Positions 1 through 4,920 of a stretch of DNA of 7,007 nt are shown one piece after another; position 1 is the first letter of the stretch; every line of letters begins with the position of its first letter. This DNA is from an uncultured Planctomycetales bacterium (GTDB lineage: Bacteria > Planctomycetota > Planctomycetia > Isosphaerales > Isosphaeraceae), in contig CALKTZ010000293.1 of the NCBI GenBank assembly GCA_937997355.1, forward strand, positions 1 to 7,007, written 5' to 3'. The notes under the pieces were generated by a model. The model was not told where the DNA came from. It was given only the letters and a program-made list of their open reading frames with translations, and did no database searches. The position numbers and the translations under genes were made by a program.

Positions 1-1
1 A

Positions 2-139
2 TTAGCCACAATCGTCGAGGCCCACGAATTTCCGAAAAGTGGGAAATCCCCTGAACTTGGGAGATTCGCGCGGGCGGTTCTTACCGAAATCGCGTCAGCC
101 GGCCCCGAGATTGGAATTCATGACTTTCCTCCAAAATGA
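2..139 (+). CDS. Possible C-terminal end of a gene running in from the left edge
   Basis: Frame 2 is open from the window edge to a TGA at 137-139, giving 45 codons, while the other two plus frames stop early (TAG at 3-5, TGA at 52-54). No minus-strand frame stays open across this stretch. I recognise no family in the visible peptide, which begins LATIVEAHEFPKSG and ends IHDFPPK. Third-position GC is only about half, much lower than in the other genes here, so this could be chance. A weak hairpin just downstream (146-181) would suit the end of a transcription unit. The call rests only on openness at the edge. Confidence 0.3.
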   Translation, partial: LATIVEAHEFPKSGKSPELGRFARAVLTEIASAGPEIGIHDFPPK

Positions 140-145
140 TAAAAC

Positions 146-181
146 CCCCGCTGATTCTTCGCGGGATGCGGACCGGCGGGG
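146..181 (+). terminator. Weak hairpin after the left-edge open frame
   Basis: CCCCGCTG at 146-153 can pair with CGGCGGGG at 174-181, making 8 pairs including one G-T wobble, around a 20-base loop that holds an alternative shorter stem (147-151 with 161-165). No T tract follows, so if it stops transcription it is not a classic intrinsic terminator. It lies 6 bases after the stop of the possible left-edge gene. Confidence 0.25.
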
Positions 182-223
182 CAAATTCCCCAAGAATCTT
201 CAATTTGCGTAGATCTACCAGCC

Positions 224-229
224 TATAAT
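224..229 (+). promoter_or_regulatory. Candidate -10 element (TATAAT) upstream of the FHA genes
   Basis: A perfect sigma-70-type TATAAT lies in the AT-rich gap, 178 bases before the first FHA start codon. No good -35 sits 16-18 bases upstream; the nearest candidates, TTCAAT at 199-204 and TTGCGT at 205-210, are weak or badly spaced. Transcription from here would give a leader of about 170 bases containing a T9 run at 249-257. The -10 match alone is modest evidence, though perfect matches are uncommon in GC-rich DNA. Confidence 0.3.
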
Positions 230-406
230 TTCAATAAAAGGATCGTCGTTTTTTTTTGCGGAAGTTCAAAAAGTCCTGAACGCGCGAGGTTGGATAACGA
301 CAACCCCCTGCAGTCAGCAACTATTTTGCAAGATTGTCTCGATCGATCCGCGGGAATCGTGCTATCAATTTCGGAGAGGTTTGATTTATCATAAGGCCGA
401 AGGATC

Positions 407-1111
407 ATGGCAGAAGAGCTTGATGAGAAAACTGCCAATGGTTTAGGCCGGAGACGTACCTCCATGGCCATACGGCTCGTGCCTCTCGATGAAGGTTCAG
501 AAATCATTCTGGACCGTGCCATGGTCGTCGTCGGCAGACACCCGTCTTGCGATGCGCGGCTCGATTCGCTCCGAGTTTCCCGCCATCATTGCTGCATGAT
601 CCAGGAGGATGGGGACGTTTTCGTTCGAGACCTCGGGAGTACCAACGGGGTTCGCATCAATAGCCAGCGGGTGGAGAGCGGCCGCGTCCGACCGGGGGAC
701 GAATTATCGATCGCCCACATCCGCTACCGGCTCGACGACGGGCTGATGCACGAGCCCACCCTGGCCGAGTCTCAGGCGAGGGATCGGCAATCTTCGAGGA
801 ACGCGATTCCCGCGCGAGCGCGTGAGCCCCTCACCCCGGTCGTGGAACGAACCCCGCCGCCGGGCTTCTCCTCGACCGACGAGGATGTGCTGACGGCCGC
901 GGTTCGCCGGCTCTTGCCGAGAGACCTCGCCGAGAAGTGCAAAATCCAGGTCATCGTCGAGATGGCCTCCGAGCCCGAGCCTGAACCCGAACCCGAACCC
1001 GAACCCGAACCCGACGCGGATGAAAGTAGCGGCAACGGCGCGGTCGCCCTGGCCGCGGGTCTTGGCGCGGAGAATGTTTCCGAATGTCATTCCGACTCGT
1101 GCCTGTCATGA
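407..1111 (+). CDS. FHA domain protein with EP-repeat tail
   Basis: Encodes a cytoplasmic forkhead-associated (FHA) domain protein, a family that binds phosphothreonine peptides made by Ser/Thr kinases. With the 407 start (234 aa), the FHA core spans about residues 21-110 and shows GRH (43-45), SRHH (58-61) and STNG (78-81), the usual phosphopeptide-contact motifs. The rest looks disordered: a basic linker (about 120-150), a short helix-like stretch (158-186), seven Glu-Pro repeats (189-202) and a Cys-containing end. No kinase, membrane segment or other catalytic domain is visible. A second start at 464 (MAIRLVPL) matches the start of the paralogue downstream (MSFRLVPV) and has GGAG 10 bases upstream, so the first 19 residues may not be translated; 407 is kept as the outer limit, with AAGG at 393-396 as a weak ribosome site. 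The 3' end overlaps the next gene by 28 bases. The family call is secure; partner and role are unknown. Confidence 0.88.
   Translation: MAEELDEKTANGLGRRRTSMAIRLVPLDEGSEIILDRAMVVVGRHPSCDARLDSLRVSRHHCCMIQEDGDVFVRDLGSTNGVRINSQRVESGRVRPGDELSIAHIRYRLDDGLMHEPTLAESQARDRQSSRNAIPARAREPLTPVVERTPPPGFSSTDEDVLTAAVRRLLPRDLAEKCKIQVIVEMASEPEPEPEPEPEPEPDADESSGNGAVALAAGLGAENVSECHSDSCLS
971..1012 (+). repeat. In-frame hexanucleotide tandem repeat encoding (Glu-Pro)7
   Basis: Seven six-base units in a row: GAGCCC, GAGCCT, then five identical GAACCC copies (983-1012). Each unit encodes Glu-Pro, so copy-number changes would lengthen or shorten the tail of the FHA protein without breaking its frame. The five identical copies suggest recent slippage expansion. 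EP repeats form stiff extended spacers in other proteins such as TonB; that role here is inference. Confidence 0.9.
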
Positions 1112-1530
1112 AGGGTAAGATCCCGATCATCCCGCTGACCCGTCCCGCCTTGCTGATCGGGCGGCATTCGGAATGCGACGTCCAGTTGACGGCCTTGCCG
1201 GTTTCGCGGTTCCATTGCTGCGTCGCCCTCGCTTATGACCGGATCTTGATCCGCAACCTCGGCAGCCGCAACGGCCTGCGCGTGAATGGCCGGGTGGTCG
1301 AGGAGGCCAGGCTGTTCTCCGGAGACGAGGTGGCCATCGGGCCGGTCATCTACCGGCTCATCCCGGAACCCGAAACGGCGGACCAGGCGGGCGCGGCGCT
1401 CCGCCGCACGCCCCCCACCCCGGCGACCCTCCCCGCGGGCTCGCCTTCGCCCCAGGCGGCGCTCCCTCCCCCCCCATCCTCGGCAGACGGCCAGCTCGAT
1501 GATCTGGATCTGATCCTCCTGGACGATTGA
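1084..1530 (+). CDS. Second FHA domain protein, short, Pro-rich tail
   Basis: Encodes a 148-aa protein with one FHA domain at about residues 1-93, carrying GRH (26-28), SRFH (41-44) and SRNG (61-64), then a low-complexity Pro/Ala-rich tail (about 94-136) and an acidic end (DDLDLILLDD). It is a clear paralogue of the preceding gene: both begin M-x-x-R-L-V-P, share GRHxxCD, VSRxHCC and a closing P/I-x-YRL strand, so a tandem duplication is likely. The 1084 start lies inside the upstream gene (28-base overlap). Another in-frame ATG at 1108 forms ATGA with the upstream stop, but using it would remove the first FHA strand, so 1084 is preferred. The overlap implies one transcript and probably coupled translation. 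No catalytic domain is present, so it should act as a phosphothreonine-reading adaptor; its partner is not visible here. Confidence 0.88.
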   Translation: MSFRLVPVMKGKIPIIPLTRPALLIGRHSECDVQLTALPVSRFHCCVALAYDRILIRNLGSRNGLRVNGRVVEEARLFSGDEVAIGPVIYRLIPEPETADQAGAALRRTPPTPATLPAGSPSPQAALPPPPSSADGQLDDLDLILLDD

Positions 1531-1536
1531 AGCCCT

Positions 1537-1550
1537 TCATCCCGGGATGA
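1537..1550. repeat. Perfect 14-bp palindrome just after the FHA pair
   Basis: TCATCCCGGGATGA is self-complementary over all 14 bases, beginning 6 bases after the stop of the second FHA gene. It could be a protein-binding dyad or a small 3'-end hairpin, but there is no T tract and a hairpin would have almost no loop. The palindrome is certain; its function is not. Confidence 0.4.
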
Positions 1551-1787
1551 CGGATGATGAGAAAAAGTCCCCGGAATTCCCCCTCGCCAATCCGCTGAGA
1601 ACGGACAGGCCAGAAAACCCCACTCTTCGGGTTGTCATTTCCATGCCGGTTGTTGGGCCGCGTATGATAAATTGAACGTGATTGCAACCGCCGTCTTGCG
1701 AGGCTCGGCCCGTCGTTTGAACGTCGACCCATCCGCCAAGAGGCGCTGTTCTTCCTCCAATTGAATTGAAAACCTGTTGGTCTCCAA

Positions 1788-1793
1788 GGGAGG
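1788..1793 (+). promoter_or_regulatory. Strong ribosome binding site fixing the start at 1800
   Basis: GGGAGG (within AAGGGAGGATC) ends 6 bases before the ATG at 1800. This is near-ideal spacing and decides the start in favour of 1800, which opens on a signal peptide, over the ATG at 1766, which belongs to the body frame but encodes a nonsense N-terminus and has no such site. Confidence 0.75.
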
Positions 1794-1799
1794 ATCAAA

Positions 1800-2938
1800 A
1801 TGCTCCGCAAACTCTTCGTCGGATTGAGTGTCCTTGCGGCGGTCGGCATCGGCTCGACCGAAGCGAAAGCGCAGTGGGGCTACGGCTCCTACGGCATGGG
1901 CTATGGGGGGGCTGGGGGGGCACGGTGGGCGGCAATATCGCCCAGGGGCTCGGCGCGCTCTACGCCGGCGCGGGGATCTACAATCAGGAGACCGCGGTCG
2001 CCAACTCCATCAACATGGATACGGCCATGCGGTACAACGAGTACCTGTATGAGTCCCAGCTCGAATCGACCCGGCGTTACCATCAGGTCCGGAATGCGCA
2101 ATTCGCCAAGGACAACGCCGCGTACGATGCCCACATCAAGCATCTCCAAGATGATCCCAGCGACGCCGAAATCCGCAACGGCGACGCCCTGAATACCGCG
2201 CTCGATCAACTCGGCGACCCCCGGATTCATAGCTCGGCGCTCCGGCTGGCGACCGACCCGGTCGACGCCCAGCTCATCCGGGACATCCCCTTCCGCAACG
2301 CCTCCGAGGCCATCACCATCACCCTGAGCCAGTTCAAGGACGTCGAGAAATGGCCCGCCTCGCTCCGTCGCGAGCGGTTCGCCGACGATCACCGCGAATT
2401 CGTGCAGCTCATCGAGCAGGCCCGCAAGCAGGACGAAACGGGAGACGTCTCCCCGGAAACCCTCGACAAGATCCGAGGCGTGATCAGCCGGGTGAGGGGA
2501 AAGCTCCAGGCCCAGCCGCTCGGCGACCGCGAACAGAAGGAGGCGCTCAACTTCCTGAAAGGGCTGACCGCCCTGACGCGACTGGTCGAAATGCCCGACG
2601 TCAAGGCCGTCCTCGATGAGCTTCGGAATATGAAGTCCACCTCGATCGGCAACCTGATGGCCTTCATGCACACCTTCAACCTGCGGTTCGGGGAACCGCA
2701 AACGCCGAAGCAGCGGCTGATCTACGAGAAGCTCTATCCCCTCATGGACAACGCCCGAGACCGCATCCTCGGCGAGTTGAAGCCGGCCCCCAGCAGCAAG
2801 AGGGGCGAAGGCGGGCCGCAGGTCCACGATTTCTTCTCGGGCGTGGATGAGAAGCACCTCGATCGGAAGAGGGGGACCACCCCGACTCCCCCCGCCCCGA
2901 ACGCCCCGGCCAACCCCGCGCCGAACGACAATCAGTGA
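1800..2938 (+). CDS. Exported planctomycete protein of unknown function, split by a -1 frameshift at a G tract
   Basis: The ATG at 1800 opens a Sec signal peptide (MLRKLF, hydrophobic core to about residue 18, AKA then QW, cleavage likely after residue 24) and a Gly/Tyr-rich segment. That frame then hits two G7 runs (1905-1911 and 1914-1920) and would end at 2192 as a low-quality 130-aa product. The body, from about 1928 to 2938, continues in the -1 frame: a Gly/Ala-rich stretch (GGNIAQGLGALYAGAG), a charged helical region likely to form coiled coil (MRYNEYLYESQ onward), mixed helices to about residue 340, and a Pro/Asn-rich end. One extra G in either run would restore a 379-aa exported protein. 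Possible causes are a homopolymer sequencing error, a real mutation, phase variation, or slippage by polymerase or ribosome. I recognise no characterised family; the secreted location is inferred from the signal peptide. Confidence 0.72.
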
Positions 2939-2982
2939 GGCATGATTCGAGTCTGCTGATCGCGAAATGAAGCCGGAAGGAA

Positions 2983-3028
2983 AAGGGGACGGGCGCGGCG
3001 ATACGATCCGCCGCAAGCCCGTCCCCTT
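2983..3028 (+). terminator. Strong hairpin after the exported protein gene
   Basis: AAGGGGACGGGC (2983-2994) is a perfect 12-bp inverted match to GCCCGTCCCCTT (3017-3028). The stem continues inside as GCGGCG (2995-3000) with CGCCGC (3009-3014) after a two-base AA bulge, closing on an 8-base loop. With 18 pairs, nearly all GC, it starts 44 bases after the stop codon. There is no clean T tract after it, so it may act as a terminator in either direction or as an mRNA 3'-end stabiliser. Confidence 0.6.
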
Positions 3029-3043
3029 CATCTTGCGCCGCGG

Positions 3044-3069
3044 CCCCGTTCGGCCCGCCGGGGATTTTT
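3044..3069 (+). terminator. Second, smaller hairpin with a T5 tail
   Basis: CCCCG (3044-3048) pairs with CGGGG (3059-3063) around a 10-base loop and is followed by ATTTTT (3064-3069). The stem is short but all GC and the T run is in the right place for an intrinsic terminator reading rightward. It lies 15 bases after the larger hairpin, so the two may form a tandem stop before the ion channel gene. Confidence 0.4.
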
Positions 3070-3138
3070 CCGACACGCCCCTCATCGTGAACTAGGCTTG
3101 ATTCCGTGGGAATCGGGATCAGATCGCCCGGGGAAATC

Positions 3139-3145
3139 GGAAGAG
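3139..3145 (+). promoter_or_regulatory. Ribosome binding site deciding the channel start
   Basis: GGAAGAG ends 6 bases before the ATG at 3152. The open frame extends upstream to an ATG at 3098, but the 18 extra residues are polar and would bury the signal peptide, so 3152 (or the adjacent ATG at 3155) is the likely start. Confidence 0.6.
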
Positions 3146-3151
3146 ATCGAG

Positions 3152-4159
3152 ATGATGAGATATTTCGCGGCGGCGATGGCGGCGATGGCCCTGACCGGTG
3201 CCTCCCCGTCGAGCCCGTCCCCCGAGGAATCGCTCCAGTCGGCGCCGCCGGGCGAGCCGATCGTCGTCGGCGTGGGATTCCACGTCATCGATTTCGGCCG
3301 GATCACCGCCAGGGAGGAGAGCTTCGACCTCACCGCCTTCCTCGAACTCCGCTGGAGCGACCCCAGGCTCGCGGCCCCCGGCAAGGCCCCGGCGATCCGT
3401 CGCGTCCACCCCGACCGCATCTGGACCCCGAGGATCTGCTACGACAACGCCGTCGAGCCCCCCAAGAACCACGGAGACATCTCCTGCGAGGTCGACGAGC
3501 ACGGCACCGTGACGTACAAGTCGATCTTCAGCGGCAAGTTCACGACGCCGATGGACCTCCGGAGGTTCCCGTTCGACTCGCAGACGGTGATGGTCCGGAT
3601 CGCTCTCTTCGACCACGAGTCCCGCGTCCGATTCGAGGCGATCCCCTCGCTCATGCGGATGCACGACGATGCCGCCGTCTCCGACTGGTCCATCGGGGAG
3701 CCGACGTATCGGGTCGAATCCCACCGCTATTCCTCGGGAGAGGCCGGCTACTCGGCCCTCGTATACGAGATCGGCGTGGAACGCCGGTCGGCCTTCTATC
3801 TCTGGCGGGTGATGCTCCCCCTGGCCCTCCTGGCCGCAATCCCCTGGGTCATCTTCTGGTTCGACCCGGCCAACCTCCAGCCGCAGATCAGCACCTGCAT
3901 GGCCACCTTCATCTCGCTCGTCACGTTCAACTTCGGGATGGACTTCGGCCAGCCCAAGTCCCCCTACCTCACATTGCTCGACAAGCACGCGCTGATCGGC
4001 TTCCTGTTCGTCGCATTGGCCGTCGTGGTCGTCGCGCGGGTCCACGTCGCGATCATGACGGGCCGGGCCGAGCACGCATCGAGGATCCAGCGGGTCGCCC
4101 GATGGGCCTTCCCGCTCTCCTATGCGGCGATCTTCCTCGCGAATCTGTGGATCTCCTGA
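3152..4159 (+). CDS. Pentameric ligand-gated ion channel (GLIC/ELIC-type)
   Basis: Encodes a 335-aa subunit of a prokaryotic Cys-loop-like channel, expected to assemble as a homopentamer in the inner membrane and open an ion pore on ligand or proton binding. In order: signal peptide (about 1-18), extracellular beta-sandwich domain (about 35-213) with a loop-A-like WTPRICYDNA (91-100) and the diagnostic Pro-loop TPMDLRRFPFDSQ (132-144; compare SPLDFRRYPFDSQ in GLIC), then M1 (about 214-237), pore-lining M2 (about 244-263), M3 (about 276-300) and M4 (about 312-334). The M2-M3 link QPKSPYLT resembles LPKTPYMT of GLIC. The M3-M4 loop is short, as is usual in bacteria. Cysteines 96 and 112 might pair but are not the classical Cys-loop pair. 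Length fits an intact gene. The Glu near the inner mouth of GLIC M2 appears replaced by Gln/Pro. Ligand and ion selectivity cannot be read from the sequence. It stands alone between terminator hairpins and a convergent cluster. Confidence 0.92.
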   Translation: MMRYFAAAMAAMALTGASPSSPSPEESLQSAPPGEPIVVGVGFHVIDFGRITAREESFDLTAFLELRWSDPRLAAPGKAPAIRRVHPDRIWTPRICYDNAVEPPKNHGDISCEVDEHGTVTYKSIFSGKFTTPMDLRRFPFDSQTVMVRIALFDHESRVRFEAIPSLMRMHDDAAVSDWSIGEPTYRVESHRYSSGEAGYSALVYEIGVERRSAFYLWRVMLPLALLAAIPWVIFWFDPANLQPQISTCMATFISLVTFNFGMDFGQPKSPYLTLLDKHALIGFLFVALAVVVVARVHVAIMTGRAEHASRIQRVARWAFPLSYAAIFLANLWIS

Positions 4160-4196
4160 GGCGGAACGAAAGAGCCGGGCCGTGCTCCGCGCAAGC

Positions 4197-4215
4197 ATCC
4201 TCAGAGCCCGAGGAT
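4197..4215 (-). terminator. Small hairpin over the stop codon of the hydrolase gene
   Basis: ATCCTC (4197-4202) and GAGGAT (4210-4215) form a 6-bp stem with a 7-base loop across the end of the minus-strand hydrolase gene. The gap between the converging genes is only 41 bases and contains no T tract on either strand; a further weak pairing, GCGGA (4161-4165) with TCCGC (4186-4190), is the only other structure seen there. A terminator role is possible but weakly supported. Confidence 0.2.
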
Positions 4216-4920
4216 TCCGGGCAGGTCGGCGACCGAGCCGATCAGGTGCGTGTGCGGGTGCGGCTCCAGTTGCTCGCGGGTGTGGGTCCCCTCGGTAACC
4301 CCGACGATCATCCCGCACTGTGCCGAGGCCCCTTCGCCCAGATCGGCCGGGGTATCCCCCACCTTGGCGACCCTGGACGAGTCGTCGACGCCGAGCCTGG
4401 CCATCAGGGCGCGGATCATATCGGGATGAGGGCGGCCCCGGGGCACCTCGTCGCTCGTGATCGTCGCGCTCACGAGCGGGCTGTCTCGCCAACCCAGCCG
4501 TCCGAGGATCACGTCGGTGATCTCCCGGTTGAAGCCGGTATTGAGCGCCACCCGAATCCCGGCGTCGCGCAGCGCCTGGAACGTGCGGCTCGCCCCTTCG
4601 ATCTCATAGACCGACGGATCTTCCCGGTAGAATCGCACCGTCCGGGCCACGAAGGCGTCGTGAATTGCGTTGACCCGCCCTTCCAGCTTGTCGGGGCTCG
4701 TCGAATCCTCGATCAAGATCCGGATGGCGTCGGGCTTGAAGATCCCCATCACGGCGTTGACCTGCTCGGGGGTCACGCTCACCCCCTCGTCCCGGAGCGC
4801 CTCGCGCAAGCAGCGATTGACCGAGTCTTCATCGTTGACCGTCGTGCCGGCCATGTCGAACACCACGAGCTGAATTTCGGGTTTGCCCTCGCCGCCGGTT
4901 TCCATTCGTCCCGTCGTCAT
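4201..4920 (-). CDS. Phosphonatase-like HAD hydrolase (PhnX-like, TIGR03351 type)
   Basis: Encodes a 239-aa cytoplasmic HAD-superfamily enzyme of the phosphonoacetaldehyde hydrolase group, which cleaves the C-P bond of phosphonoacetaldehyde to acetaldehyde and phosphate. Visible motifs: FDMAGTTVND (21-30) with nucleophile Asp22 and the AGT signature in place of the usual second Asp; MGIFKPDAI (58-66), where Lys62 lies where PhnX has its Schiff-base lysine; NTG (127-129) as motif II; GRPHP (162-166) as motif III; VGDTPADL (187-194) with the motif IV aspartates. All key residues appear present. The chosen ATG overlaps the oxidoreductase stop as ATGA and has GAGGA 6 bases upstream (4927-4931), so the two genes are translationally coupled. 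The pairing with a DAO-type oxidoreductase fits the phosphonatase-like clade rather than classical PhnX with PhnW. A related substrate carrying an extra hydroxyl or methyl group cannot be excluded. Confidence 0.88.
   Translation of the reverse strand: MTTGRMETGGEGKPEIQLVVFDMAGTTVNDEDSVNRCLREALRDEGVSVTPEQVNAVMGIFKPDAIRILIEDSTSPDKLEGRVNAIHDAFVARTVRFYREDPSVYEIEGASRTFQALRDAGIRVALNTGFNREITDVILGRLGWRDSPLVSATITSDEVPRGRPHPDMIRALMARLGVDDSSRVAKVGDTPADLGEGASAQCGMIVGVTEGTHTREQLEPHPHTHLIGSVADLPGILGL

Larger units (their letters stand above)
140..406. other. AT-richer intergenic region before the FHA pair
   Basis: Apart from the weak hairpin (146-181), the TATAAT (224-229) and a T9 homopolymer (249-257), I find no gene. 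A 99-codon minus-strand open frame reaches into it but starts inside the FHA gene and has no family resemblance. The region is clearly richer in A and T than the rest of the window, as expected for a promoter-bearing leader. No convincing riboswitch or small RNA fold was recognised. Confidence 0.5.
1531..1799. other. Intergenic region before the exported protein gene
   Basis: This 269-base stretch holds the palindrome at 1537-1550, an AT-rich patch with a TATGAT (1663-1668) that could be a -10 element, and a strong ribosome site (1788-1793). The best -35-like word, TTGTCA at 1632-1637, is 25 bases from TATGAT, too far for a standard promoter. I see no gene in it on either strand. Confidence 0.4.

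Noticed and set aside
772..1035. Minus-strand frame with a (Ser-Gly)n repeat
   Set aside because: It is just the reverse reading of the GAACCC repeat inside the FHA gene.
1632..1668. TTGTCA and TATGAT as a promoter for the exported protein gene
   Set aside because: The spacing of 25 bases is too long for a standard sigma-70 promoter, so it is only mentioned as a possible lone -10.
1766..1799. Use of the ATG at 1766 as the start of the exported protein body frame
   Set aside because: It avoids invoking a frameshift but gives an N-terminus of Cys/Arg-rich residues without a signal peptide or ribosome site, while the frame from 1800 gives a textbook signal peptide.
1914..1923. A programmed ribosomal -1 slippery site at the second G run
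   Set aside because: Only the GGG codon in the P site can re-pair after slipping; the A-site GCA would have to read GGC. Polymerase slippage or a lost base is more likely.
1901..3085. A 394-codon minus-strand open frame opposite the exported protein
   Set aside because: It mirrors the codon bias of the sense gene and has no recognisable family. It also starts within the downstream intergenic region and crosses the strong hairpin.
3119..4492. A 457-codon minus-strand open frame opposite the channel
   Set aside because: Antisense to an unmistakable ligand-gated channel gene and full of Arg/Gly/Asp shadow composition.
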